From NCBI GenBank assembly GCA_951394405.1, contig OX596345.1, positions 2,542,001 to 2,606,000 of the forward strand: a stretch of DNA of 64,000 nucleotides. Direction: 5' to 3'. The DNA is from Coprinellus micaceus. Taxonomy: Eukaryota > Basidiomycota > Agaricomycetes > Agaricales > Psathyrellaceae. How positions within the stretch are numbered: the stretch's first letter is position 1; each line of letters starts with the position of its first letter. The notes below the pieces were generated by a model that saw nothing but the letters and a program-made list of their open reading frames with translations, ran no database searches and was not told the DNA's origin. Of this stretch, positions 35,557 through 47,771 are shown piece by piece. The position numbers and the translations under genes were made by a program.

Positions 35557-38500
35557 TCAATATCCAAAGTGGACGTATGGAACCCACGCGTGGAGGGACT
35601 GCGGCGATTCATCGTCGAGTCGTTCCCTAAGCTTCTGGATCGCGTAGTGAAGGGCATGCGCAGAAAGGGTTCCGTCAAACCGATCCGCAGCCCCTTCCTC
35701 CTTGTGCATCCAGAGGTACTCGTAGAAGTCGTTTGCTACATCGGGAGCGTGCCGATCGCCGATCGCCCACATGGTAGCAACGACGCGACGATAACCTGCA
35801 GCCAGCATCCCAGCGGCGAGATGAACAACCTCGTCAGCGAGGGTCTCTTCGCCGGTACTGGTTTGGCATGCAGAAAGGAAGGCTAAATCGGCGTTCTTGA
35901 GGTTCCGTCGGACAACTGTGGCGAGATCAAGAGAGCCAGTGTGGAAGAGAAACCGACTCTGAAGGGGATGTGTTGCGTTTTGGGAAGCGTGACACGCGAG
36001 GTGGACGCTGCTAAAGTCCTCCATGTACTTGAGGCATTCTTCGGGGGTCACCCCACTGCCCTCGACCATCAACGCCCGGACCCCGTGCGCGGTCAGCTTG
36101 GCATAAATCGACGTGACCTCCTTAGTAGTACCAGGAAGTTTGTTAGCATGAGGCGCGTTCGGTTGGTTTGTTAGAAACACTCCAGAGACGGCCGTGTCTA
36201 CCGGGGAGTCGTTCTTGAAACTCTGGGAGAGTGTGCTGACCGTTGGAGTGTATGAAGAGACGACATAGTCCATCGCATTCTCCACGCAACCCGCAGTGTA
36301 AGTTCCGGCTGCATGAAGCGGCAGAAACCCCAATGGTCCCGTTGGACACCACCATATTCTTGGCAGTGGCTTGTCCGCCGACATTCCAGTGGCCGTCTAA
36401 GCTGGATGTTAGAACTAGATAGTTCAATACGAGGAGATGGACCAACCGATATACCCAGCGAGCCTAGTATCGGTTTTACAGCACCGGACCACAGATATCC
36501 AAGGATGGTGCGTGTTGTAGCAGGGGCTCCTTTGGATTTATATTTCTTCATTGCGCGCTCGATGGTCTCGTCATCTTGGCCATTAACCTCTGCCTCGAAT
36601 TGATCCTCATGGGTTGTAGAAATGTCTCCTCGCATCCGGAGTCCGTCGTGCCTGAGTTCGGTGACTAGGCTATCGCGAAACTTCTTAATTTGACGGAAGG
36701 ATAAGGCGGGGAGGGGGATATGCTTTGGCCCATCCAGTCCGCAGCTGAGCGCGATCGCATCACAACGACGTTCGTGAGCGTTAATGACGACGACGACTCC
36801 CGACGACGGAAGATGCTCCAGTATAGCAGAGCATTTTACAGGTCGGAGGAACGACTGAAACCCTGGAATGGACCTGGCTTTGGCGAGGAGGCTGTCCCAC
36901 TCCTTTGCGAGGTTCAGATGGGTGCGAACCTCATTCTCCAGGAAGATCTTCTCTGATAGAGGCATGCTGATATGTGACTGCGCTTGAGACGACCCTGATC
37001 TCTCGAGTCTTTCTGCAACGACCCTGATTTCTTTCGCGAGCCCACTGTCATGGGCCTCCAGCTCGTCAAGCGGTGTACGCAGACTGGTAAGTTGACTCCA
37101 AACGAGGCAACGTCCCTGTTCAAGCCATTCGAGAGCCTTATCGACTCGGCCGAAGTGAAAGGCCGTTGCAGCAGCCTCGAGGGTGATATCAGATATGTCC
37201 TGGAGTTGGTCGTAACGTCGTTGTACAGTCTGATCGAGGCCGGCTGTCAGAGCGACCAAGTGGATCGAAGTATCGTACGCGACGATGATTTCGGGTGAAC
37301 CGTGATCCTTCTTCCATAGGTATCGGGCCCAACATTTGGCGGATTCCAACTTCGCTCGTGGAGAACCACCACTGCAGGTGGCCGAGAGCTTGAAATTGGA
37401 AATGCTTGCGTCCAAGTCCTCAGAGCTACCAGTCGCGATGGACCGACTATGCAATGAACGACCAAGTTCCCATAAAACAATAGGCCAGAATGCGTGACCC
37501 TCTGGAGTGAGATCGACGGCTGAACGGTGAGCTGATACCGCCATATTCGCGTCCGAGAGTTCGCCAGATTTCTCAAAGCGACAGCGATAAGAGTGGCCCA
37601 GGCTATTGAGAGAGAAACGGAGACCCGCACGGCCCTCAGGCGTCAGATCAACGGCTCTCTGGTACGCTGATATCGATTTGTCAAGGGAAGAGGTATCGCC
37701 AGTACCTCTGAAGTGGGATTCAAATGCGAGTCCAAGGTTGTGGGATAGTGTAGCAAGGCGTGCGTGACCGTCTGGAGTGAGGTTGATCCCCTTCTGATGG
37801 GATGATATAGCTTCATTGATGTCTGGAATGTCACCAGTGAGCTCGTAGCGAAGCTGGAACGACATTCCCAGATTTCCGAGCCTAACGGGGAGGGCCTCGT
37901 GATTGTTGGGAGTGAGTATCGTCGCTTCCTGCAGGTACGAGATCGCCTCATTTATGTCGGAAGTATCGTGGGTACGCATGAAACGCTTCTGGAACGAGGC
38001 CCCCAGATTGTTCAACCGGTTCGGAAGGTCTGCATCATCCTTCCGAGTGAGGCTCACTGCTTTCTGTTTCGCTGAGATCGATTCACTGGCGTCGGCGAGA
38101 TCGCCAGTGTCCCCAAAGCGAGAACTGAGTGAAAGGCCGAGGTTGTTGAGGAAAGTGGGCAGGGCTGCATGTCCGTCAGGAACCAGCGTGATGGTTTTCC
38201 GGTGGATGGATATTGCCTCGTTGATGTCGGAAAGAGAACCTGTTTCCTCGAAGCGAGCTCTGAACGCGTGTCCAAGGTTGTTGAGCAGTGTGGGGAGCTT
38301 CGCGTGCCCCTCGGGAGTGAGGTCGACCGCCTTTTGAAAAGCTGCGACTGCTTCAGTCATGTCGGAAAGGTCACCACCACGTGAGAACCGAAGCCGAAAG
38401 GCCTCTCCAAGGTTACTGAGTCTGAGGGGAAGAGTCGCATGACCCTCCGGAGTCAGTTGCACTGCTCGGTGTTGGGTTGAAATCGCTTCGGAGAGGTCGG

Positions 38501-39899
38501 GCAAATGCCCAATTCGTTCAAAGCGAGATTGGAGCGAGGTCCCAAGGTTGTTCAGCAAAGTCGGCAGCACCGCGTGATTCGAAGGCGTGAGTGCCACCGC
38601 TTCCTTCTGAGCCAAAATAGCTTCAGTGATATCGGAAACATTGTCGTTGCGGGTGAAGCGGGACAGTAGAGAAGATCCAAGCGCATCGAGGCGCATAGGG
38701 AAATCGCTGTGATCCTTGGGAGTGAGCCCCACAGATGTTCGTTGCGCTGATATCGCTTCACCGAGGTCGCCAAGATCGCCTGTATGACCGAAACGCATTT
38801 GAAGGGCGATGCCCAAATTGCAAAGAGTGTTTGGGATGAACGCGCTTCCCTTGGGGATGAGGCTCACGGCATGTTTCAGTGTTGATACCGCTTCGTTAAG
38901 CTCGGCCAAATTTCCAGTTCTTCGAAAGCGCGCCTCGAGCGCCAGTCCTAGATTGTTCAGCCTGACATGGATGCCCGCGTCAACTGCGGGTGTCAGATGA
39001 ATCGCTTTCCGGTGGGTTGAGATCGCGTCGTCAATATCGGGCAAGCTGCCAGTGCGATCGAAGCGGGACTTGAACGAGTATCCAAGGTTGCTGAGCAAGA
39101 TGGGAAGATTTGGGTGACCGTCAGCAGTCAGATTCACTGCCCTCTGCTTGACTAATATGGCTTCCGCAAGGTCCGACAGGTCGCCGAGCCGGTCGAAGCG
39201 GGATTGAAATAACGCTCCCAGATTGTTGAGCTTGACCGGGAGGTCTGGACGGCCCTCCGGGCTGAGATTCACAATTCTTTGCTGAACTGAGATTGCATGT
39301 GTGATGTCGCATGGATCACGGGTGCGCTGGTAACGAGATTTGAACGAGTCTCCGAGGCCGCTCAGCAACCCAGAAAGGTTGGCGTCAGCATCTGGGGTGA
39401 GGTTTATGGCCGTCTCCCTCGCTGATATCGCTTGACTGAGGTCAGAGAGGTCTCCAGCGTGCTCAAAGCGGGACTCGAGGGAGAGTGCGAGGCTGCTGAG
39501 TAGCATAGGAAGGTAAGATCGTTCCTCGGTGGTGAGATCCACGGCTTTCTGCTTGCTTGCGATGGCCTCGCCGATATCCGACATATTTCCAGTTTTATCG
39601 AACCGCGAATGGAAGGCCGCACCTAGGCCATGCAGCCAGGCAGCGAGGGTCGGATCCGCTTCTGGGGTGAGGCTGACTGCCTTTTGATCAGCTGATATCG
39701 CTTCATCGATATCTGAGAGATCGCCCGTGTGCTTGAATATCTCCTTCAGAGAGGCGCCGAGCTCACCAAGCCAGGTAGACAGGTCCTCATTCTCCCTGGG
39801 AGATACCTGCACGGCCTGTTGTAGCCTGGAGATTGCGTCCCTGAGGTCCTCGAGGTTTCCTGTTTCTTTCCACTGTGCTTTCATGCTCAAACCGAGCAT
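35557..39899 (-). CDS. TPR-CHAT protein F (about 19 TPR units; N-terminal module not found)
   Basis: The frame opens directly with TPR-like sequence (MLGLSMKAQWKETGNLEDL) and carries about 19 units of 45 residues, many close to the consensus (LNNLGHAFRARFEETGSLSDINEAIS). Then comes the linker VDKALEWLEQGRCLVWSQLT and, after an intron near 36400-36460, CHAT: PRIWWCPTGPLGFLPLHAAG, VHLACHASQ (His), FLSACQTS (Cys), ending PYVHFGY. The five small 5' exons of the relatives were not found in the 1.3 kb upstream. The reading frame stays open to about 40045 without an ATG, so an upstream exon may exist. The start at 39899 is provisional. Confidence 0.88.
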
Positions 39900-41196
39900 G
39901 TACAGGTTGTATCCCGGAGTCGATGGGCTTGAACTCCATTCAGAATCATTCGAGTTGGGAAACCAGACGAAACCAAACCTTTCCCCACCACTTCTCTCGG
40001 TAGGAGAGCTACTACTGATGCTATTCAGCTCCGGGAGACTGAAATAACGGAGCTAACTCACACTGAAGAACCCATAACAGACGCGGGCTACAGAACGAGG
40101 CGGGAGCGGATGGTACTTCAACGTGGGCGTATTAAGGGGAAGACGAAGGCGTCCCGTCATCTCTACGAACAGCTAGACGGAAACGCTACCGGGCGCTTAG
40201 ATAGCAAGGGACACTGCCTCTATCCAGCAGGCTCTGGACGGGTCTACGCATGAAACCGGCATGGGTGATATTAGTGGGTACCCGGCGTCCTGGCCTATAC
40301 AAACGTGGTACAGCCCATGACGCACTGGTCACACCGCAGAGTACCTTGTTCAGCCTATCTCGCATGAAGTCTTCTATGAAGCCTCATGTCCATTAGAATG
40401 CGATTATATTTAGAATCTAGACACTGTGCCATACGCCTCATGGAAAACATGCTCCCGGCAGCCCCGTTGGGCGCCTATTTCTCCCCCCCAGCTCGGCCAC
40501 TGTGGGTCTTTCTGTGTTACCCTTCGGGAAGACAGCCAAGTCCGTGGGCATGGGCTCGCCTTCTATACTATCGAAGGCTAAGGCTTTGGTATGTGCTCAA
40601 CCTTCCGCGAAAATCCCTCACGCGGCAGGTATACACAGCGAGGAGATATTTCCAAAGAGCAGGGGATACTTACTAAAGTCTTTGGACTCTGGAGTTGTGA
40701 AGTCGAGATACGCCTGTACCGGTCACATCACCATCGGAGGAAGCGCGCATGCCTCGGCCAAAATGCAAGCTCTCGCGCTGCAGGCCTGTGGCTAGTCTCG
40801 TAATTGAAGTGGGCAATGTGAATGGCGATGTTGGACGTCTCATACGTTTAGAACGGACTTATTGGACCACACTTGTGGGCCTGCTGCTGTGTGCCTCATG
40901 GTCAACACGTGGGGGCCCAGTATATCTGATAGGCGCCCAAGATTGCGGTTGGGTCGGGGAAGTGGGATATGAGCGGGGGAAGAACGGCGATTACTTGGTC
41001 CGGCGACAAGGATCATGGTTCCAGCACGTTGACACTTCACATAACGAAACTCGACGTTCTAGATCGTTCTTCCCAAGTACGAACCAGATACCTCGCCACT
41101 TGACGAGATGTGTTCTGCTTCTCCAAATCGAATACATTCATTTGTGACGCGACGGGCAATCTGAAAGGACAAAGATCGAACACCCTTCTGTATGCA
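39900..41196. other. Intergenic region upstream of TPR-CHAT F
   Basis: About 1.3 kb between the start of gene F and the DUF1996 stop. It was searched by eye on the minus strand for the shared N-terminal exons (D-I-x-I-E-R, G-x-x-C-V-x-R, L-T-V-x-W) without a convincing match. Confidence 0.4.
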
Positions 41197-43068
41197 TTAC
41201 GCAGGGGGAGTAGGCCTCGACCCAATCGTCGTCGACACAGCCTGGCAACCCGGTACCATCGTCGCCGGCTCGGGGCCCTGCTGTACTGGGTTACACCCCG
41301 GGAGTGCGGATATGTCTAGAAGAAACGGGGAGTCAGAAACCAGTTAGAACTAATTTAGCCTCGTGCACGACCCGTCACAATCAACAACGAATATCACGTC
41401 AAGGAGCGAGTGGAATGAACGGGAGAATCGAGTGGACGGAAACTCACATTCGCCTTCAACGACCTCAGGAACAAGGGGCGGCAGCTTGCAACTATCCATC
41501 TCCTCGTCGGTGAGAACGGTGAGCTCGTGTGCGCAGGTCTCGGCTGCACCGAACACGTCGAGGCAGTTATCCATCGCGCGTTGAAGGGAATCGCCTTCCC
41601 AGCCGAAGAGGTAGTCTCCGTGTTGTCCGTAGCCAGTCCTACACCCCGAACGCAACCCGTGAGTGAGCATTACTTCATTGAACAAAGATACATCCGGTAC
41701 GAGCAGGCGGAAGAACGGATGAAGAAACGAGGGAGTGGAAGGTACGTACGGATCACCCATACTCATAACCAACGGCTGACTCCCATCCGTCGGCCAATCG
41801 TCCTCGAATGCAGCCGTATCCCAGGCGATCTCGTACAACACGAGCGGGACGCGGACAGGGTGGGTGGCAGGGCACGGGCCGTCGTTGACGAAGATCCCCA
41901 TGCGAGGGTTAACGACGGGGCCGGTTTGGTAGGCCATGTGCGACTGGGTTAGTTGGTGGGGGAGAAGGGGGAAGGAGGACGCGGTATGACGTCAGCGTTA
42001 AGCCGAAGAAGGATGGGTGAAAGGAGGAGGGCTCACAGAGTGGTCGGGACTGTCCAGGTTTTTGCCGTCCCAGCATCTACAAGGCGCGGAGTCAGCGTGT
42101 CTCCCAACATATCGAAAATAAAAGATCGAAGGAAACCCCCAACACCGAACGCGAGAATCACGTAGAGGGAAAGACTTACGAAGGGAAGAATATATTACTC
42201 CTGATACCCCCCGCGCAGAACCTCGTCGGGAGTTCAACAGTATCGTACGCCCCCACCCCGGGTGCGTTCAAGTTGGACGCTCCAGTCCAGTCGTACTCCG
42301 TCCAGCACCTGAAGCTGATGGCGTTCGAGGCGACGTTGTTAACATCCATCTTACCCTTGGTGCGAATCATTGGGTTCCCGGTTATCATGCGGAAGCCCTA
42401 TGGGGATTGGCGGATGAGGCTCGGTTAATTCGAGTTTCGGGAGGGGTATGAGAAGAGTGCGAACCTTGGGGAAGGCGGTAACCTTCTCGGTGGGTGGGTA
42501 TAGGTTGATGTAGTACACGGTATGTCCGCCCTGGGGGCTCCCGATGAGGTGGTTCGGTTTCTGGGGCACCTGTGTACATATTGTTCGACTGGTTGTCAGA
42601 GACCTATTGACCAAAGGAAAAGGCACAAAAGGCGACCCACTCGGAGATAACTCCCATTGGAGTGTTTGAAGTAAAGCACCGCCGTCCAATAGTTACTCTT
42701 GTCTTCCTTGAATCGACAGGTCGTACAGGTAGCAATTTCTGCGTAGTCGTCTTTGGGGTCCATCGTCAGGTTGAAAGCATTCTGCGATTCGACGAATATG
42801 CGTCGGCATTGAATGTAAGTAGGCAAAATGATATGGAAAATAGAGAGTACGTACGCCTCCAACGATCTGGTGAACATGCGGAGCGACTTGCCCTGGGGTG
42901 ACGAGTCTTTCAAAACATTCAACGTTAGCTTATTCGTATTGGGCAGTGATCGAGGGATACTCACGGATCGAACCGCTCTGTAACCAGCTGGCCACATCCA
43001 AATCGAATGGTAGCCGTGACCGACTGGGCCAGTAGCGCGAGCGCGAGCAGCACCTTGAAGGCGGACAT
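41197..43068 (-). CDS. Secreted DUF1996 domain protein
   Basis: Starts at ATG 43068 with a signal peptide (MSAFKVLLALALLAQSVTAT) followed by IRFGCGQLVTERFDP, then after an intron LVTPGQVAPHVHQIVGG and NAFNLTMDPKDDYAEIATC. This is the DUF1996 pattern of a conserved PG-x-V-x-x-H-x-H block and Cys pairs. Later exons give PQKPNHLIGSPQGGHTVYY, FRMITGNPM, FCAGGIRSNIFFPSCWDGKN and a TGYGQHGDYLFGWEGD block. The last exon encodes ISALPGCNPVQQGPEP and stops at 41197. At least six introns. DUF1996 proteins are extracellular and widespread in fungi. The biochemical role is unknown, with a cell-wall or carbohydrate link suspected from partners such as WSC domains in other species. Confidence 0.9.
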
Positions 43069-43123
43069 GACTCGGTCGAGGAACGGGGAAACTCGACTCG
43101 AGGAGTCGGCCCCGTAGACCCCC

Positions 43124-43131
43124 TGATATAG
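43124..43131 (-). promoter_or_regulatory. Probable TATA box of the DUF1996 gene
   Basis: CTATATCA on the minus strand, about 57 bp upstream of the ATG at 43068. Confidence 0.35.
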
Positions 43132-45462
43132 TTCGAATTCGGGCTACGCACGTAGGGTGGCTCTGAGAGGTCCAGAGCCCGACCTTCCCGAGATCGTTTG
43201 TGTCGAGATAACGGGCGCTAGCTTCGAAAGGGGCTCTTCCGAGAGAAGTCGGTCAGGGCGTCCAATGGGTGGAATTCGAAGAAGTGAAGCGCTTTGAGAG
43301 GCATTTATTTCAGCTCCAACGCGAAGAATAGAAGGATCCGAGAGCGCAAAGAGAAGAAGCGGAAAGGTGAGAAGTCGGACTAATGGTGATCGTTTTAGCG
43401 CCGAGATGCATGGTCTCGCAACCCTGCGGTCAGTGCCAGAGCTGCTGTGAACCCAAGGATGAGGCTCGTGGCAAACAACGAGATGCCAAGAAAAGCGACG
43501 GCGAAGGGGGATGCCTCCCTGGCACATTCACCCTGTCCCCGTGTGTCGTGGTTCATTCATGAAGCAAGGTTGAGCGGCGTTTGTGACGACAGCTCTGCTT
43601 ATATGTGCTCGGCGAATCCCGGTGTTTTTCCCAGAAGTCGGAGGAAAACAAACCCTGTTCGCAGATCGTTGTTCCTCGACGGCGTCCTCTCTTCCTCGAT
43701 CTCGACTGCTCATCCAACCCCACTGGAGTATACCTTCAAAATTCGTAGCAAGGCGATCCTATACTCAGACACTACACCGCCTCGCAGTTCATCTCTCTCT
43801 TTATCGTTGGACCAACCTGACTGGAACGACGCAAACGAGGGATGTTGCATTTGTCGTTCTGATCCGCTCTGCCTGTGCTCGAGTGTCGTCGACATCCTAG
43901 CGTTGGTGGATCGGACTAGCGTTGAGAAATGTGCCCACCCGAGCGTCCTCTCGAGTGACGAGTGTCATGCCCGGCCGGAATTGGCGGAGTAGGATTTTGG
44001 GTGGCAGGTTTGGGTGGATAATGGGGATTCCTTGGTGCGATGCCAATGGGCTTCTACGTCCCCAGGTTGCGAATAGGTGAGTAACACTGGTCACGTATAC
44101 GCTTCCTCACCCCCTTCCGTTCAGTCGTACTCGTCCTAAACTTCCACCCTTTCCCACTGCGCTGTACCTAATACCCCATTGTTCTATTGCTTTCGAAGAG
44201 TGAGCCGCCCGATCGCATGGTGCGGGATTCTCCGTCTCTTATGTTTCATTCTCCCTCAGCTATTTCCCCCTGTTACCTTCCTTTAATACGTCCTCCCCTC
44301 CCTCACTGGTTCGCCTATGCGTCCGTTCGTTTGCCGGGGTCAACCCACCTTGAAAATTTGGTTCGTCCATTCGCAGAAGCTTTATCATTTACCCGCACCC
44401 GTGTCTCCTTACACGGATGCTGTCGTGCCCAAATTATTTACCTTTTATCTCACTGTTCTTGTTTTCGTTGACGCCATGAGGAATCTCACAAAACCCCGCT
44501 TCCCGTCGCCTTCCTGCTTCTTTAACACCCCTTTCTACCAGTAGAACTTCACTTTTATTGACTCTCGTCTCATCTAGGTGCTTCGGCCCTTCCTCGACTG
44601 CGGAATCTACCCCCTGACACGAAATCGAAACCGAACACAAGGTCTTTATCTACGATTCTCCCCCATCGCTCCGACCCAGGACCTCTGACTTCCGTACATT
44701 CTAGAACCGCTGGAGCGGAGCCTCGTCCTACTCTGTGGGGCTCTCTTATCCGATGCCAGGGCTCAATTTTGGCTGCTATCAGCGAGCCCTCTTCACCATC
44801 AACCCCTGTCCAAACCAGGCGACCGTCCCGTCGCGTTCGTCTGACTTCTTGGAACCGCGCGGGGGGCGTCGTTCAACTCACCGAAAGAACAGGACCGGCT
44901 ATGGGACGTTGCAGTGGTCCCGACAGTCCGTCACCTTGTAACATCATCCACCCTCGGACGACGTCGGCGAAACCAGCTCCCTCCACACGCGCTCGTACTC
45001 ACCTAACCGAAAGCTGTTCTGAGGTTTGAGCGCTTACTGCCCCTCCGGGGCTTTCGCCGAGTATCCAAGATCGGGGGCTCGCTGTAGGCCATACTCGCAC
45101 GAAGGTGCCACTAGGAGTACGTGTTGTCCTCTCTCTATCGCTGCCGCAGTTCCTTCGAAACTATTCAATGGTTATTCAGGTCAGCAGAAGATCGGGATTT
45201 CGAGCTCCTCACTGGGGGCCATCGTCGGGGCACCACTGGAAGGCGTCTATCGGGGTGCGAGTCTGAGTATCCAAGAGTGAGGACATCCAATAGATCAGTA
45301 CTAAGGGCATAGACGGTATGGAGATAGGTAGATGCGTCGCGATGAACATTGAGAGTAAACTGAATATAAGGGGAGATCGTCGAAATGCAAAAAAAAAAAA
45401 AAAAAGAACCGAAACGGGGAAACTACGGGCAATGGAACGAACGTGGCTGGGAAGGTCAAGGT
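43132..45462. other. 2.3-kb gene-poor region
   Basis: Several frames of 60-180 codons occur on both strands (the longest at 43447-43992 plus), but none has recognisable motifs or paired splice sites. A C/T-rich plus strand from 44100 to 45000 and an 18-base poly-A near 45390 are the visible features. Confidence 0.4.
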
Positions 45463-45471
45463 AACGAAACA

Positions 45472-45607
45472 TAGTCTCGTTTTACCATCCTCTCCCGATT
45501 GGGCGACTTCGTCCCAATTTGGACGAACCATCGGGAGAGTCTGGGCTCCTTGCCCGGGTAATCAGCATGGCACGAACCGTCGGGGGTTTTGCAGCTTATG
45601 TAACCCT
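45472..45607 (+). repeat. Left 136-bp TIR of the Mutator-like element
   Basis: Begins TAGTCTCGTTTTACC and ends GTAACCCT. Inside it CTCTCCCGAT pairs with ATCGGGAGAG and TTCGTCC with GGACGAA, giving a subterminal hairpin around 45488-45540. Confidence 0.93.
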
Positions 45608-47406
45608 ACACGCCAAGTTGGATCAGAGATCTGTCAACGCTCCGATCGTGATAGCGCATGGATATTCCCAGGGATCTCCGCCACGAACCAGCGGCGATCC
45701 ATTCACGAGCCATATAGCCTCTCCCCGGCTCTCCAAGGAGACCTCTCTCCCCGGAGAGCTGAAATGGACCTCCAAAGGTTCTCCTCCGCTGTAACGTGAC
45801 GTCTAGCCCGATTATATAATCAGTTTGGATGGTCGCGCCGTTGGATATTTACTCGCCGTTTCATTCATTGGTTCACAATATTGAATATTGCATGCAGTCG
45901 GATAAAAGGTGTATTAAGCAGATAAACTAATATACATGATGGGTCCATACATTTATGTAGTCCTACAGCGATGCCACATTGTTGTTACCTGGCTTGGAGA
46001 GGAGCTACACCGTGACAGAGCCTCTACATCTGGAAATTGAAATGGCAAATCCCTACGAGACTATATGTGAGCACGACGACGTAGACTGCCAGAACATTTG
46101 GAGCTACTCAGGAGCTACTCACCTTGTGATCCACGTCACTCGGAACTCCCGCTCCCCCACAGCCCGAACACTCATGACCTGGGATGATAGACCCGGGTCC
46201 CCAAATCCCTCTCTCGCCACATCCACCAAGTGTGCCGAAGTTTAACTAACGAAGGGTATCAGTATGTTGTGAGGGAAATGAAAACAAAGAATAAACAAAC
46301 TCACTCACTGTCACTGGCCGACCTGCCTTGACCTTGGGGGTGATGCCGAATGTGGAGAACAATGCGAGAGAGCAAGAAATGCGGACTCGACGTGGCGGGC
46401 CTTATGAGTGATTGAGAGTGAGAAGCATTGACTAAGGCAAGCCGAGCTGTTGCCGAGCCATCGCCTCTGTGGAAAGGGACCGACACAACAAAAAAAAAAC
46501 ACCAAGTCCCTGAATTGAGTATCCCCTGGAGAACCCACCCGGGATATCCCCAGGGCATCCAAGGGATGTCATGTCGAGCACTGCAGGCGAGCGGGAAGCG
46601 AACAGTCGCCGATATCCGTGGGAAGGCCTCTGGCGATCAGCCAGTGCGCGGCAAGGATCTCCTTACGAGAGCGCCGCCTGTTAGCTGTGGGCCCTCTGGC
46701 ACGATTGCGCGTGTAGGTTCAGAGCTCTCGCGCGTACTTGTCTAGTAGATTGTGTGCCTCTATCCATCCACAACGTGTTATAAAAGTCACTTTCTCTATT
46801 TAAATCTCCAGTACTATGAACATACACACTCCTTTATTGCACAAACACTCTGGAGCGCTCGAAACGCGCCACTAGATACAATCCCACCGCCTCTCCGAGT
46901 CTTACTGCCAGCCCATCAGGTGTTTCCTTCGTAAACGAAGTCTACCCTAGCGTCGCGCCTGAGTGGTGTATCCCGCTCTATGAGAAGAAAACCCCGCTGA
47001 ATTGCCATGGTGAATATTGAAATTGTCGTAGGCAAAGGCGTTGTAAGTTCGTGGGTTGTTGGCTGCTATCCGAGCTTCCCTTATCAAATCGTGGCTCAGT
47101 TTGAGGATCAGACTCGAGAGAGTGGAGTTATGCATAGGAACTGATTTTTGGTAGTGTCAGATTTTCCGAACCATTGTGAGGGTACTCGAAAACGTCGCAC
47201 CACCCTCAGGAGGCTTACCATGTGTGAAATTCACAATGGAGGTGCGATCCGGCAAAGATACGAGGTCTTCTACTGGATGATTGAAGATGTCGGGTGCCAC
47301 TAGACTCCAGACCCTCGAGTACTGGGGATGCATTGCGAAACGGGTGAAGGAAACAGGTATCTGAGTCTATAAGATCTATCGACGAAGACGCGCGAGAGCT
47401 GAACCC

Positions 47407-47542
47407 AGGGTTACATAAGCTGCAAAACCCCCGACGGTTCGTGCCATGCTGATTACCCGGGCAAGGAGCCCAGACTCTCCCGATGGTTCGTCCAAATTGG
47501 GACGAAGTCGCCCAATCGGGAGAGGATGGTAAAACGAGACTA
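47407..47542 (-). repeat. Right 136-bp TIR of the Mutator-like element
   Basis: Exact reverse complement of 45472-45607. Similarity stops sharply at both inner edges. Confidence 0.93.
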
Positions 47543-47771
47543 AACGAAACAGTAGAAAGGATGGGTAACAACAGAAATTGAAGGCAAATGGTTGAGGTAA
47601 GATAACAGGTGAAGCGGTGGAGAAATTGGCCCGAATCAGGAGGTAAGCCAGGTAGGCGCCGATACGCGAGGGGAAGGAAGTAAAGACATAGGTGCTCTGG
47701 TATAGTAGGACGGTCAGAAGAGGATAACGAGACAAGATAGCGAAATGCTGAACACATAAGGGTGAGGAATA

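Larger units (their letters stand above)
45463..47551. mobile_element. Mutator-like element with identical 136-bp terminal inverted repeats
   Basis: The element proper spans 45472-47542. Its ends (45472-45607 and 47407-47542) are 136-bp inverted repeats that I read as identical base for base. Direct copies of AACGAAACA lie immediately outside (45463-45471 and 47543-47551), a 9-bp target duplication. Long TIRs plus a 9-bp duplication fit the Mutator superfamily. The 1.8-kb interior has no transposase frame. A short minus-strand frame at 46947-47135 (containing AYDNFNI) faintly recalls repetitive mushroom ORFs but is unproven. It is therefore non-autonomous. It lies about 230 bp beyond the 3' end of TPR-CHAT gene D. 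Confidence 0.88.

Noticed and set aside
43447..43992. 181-codon plus-strand frame
   Set aside because: Ser/Pro-rich low-complexity translation, no motif, no splice partners, overlapped by equally long frames on the other strand.
45472..45607. tRNA- or SINE-like reading of the 136-bp repeat (GGTTCG boxes on the minus strand)
   Set aside because: The boxes do not fit A/B-box spacing and no cloverleaf forms; the inverted pair with a 9-bp target duplication fits a DNA transposon end.
46947..47135. Possible fragment of a repetitive mushroom ORF (AYDNFNI motif)
   Set aside because: Only one short block recalls such families and it cannot be extended; kept only as a remark within the Mutator-like element.
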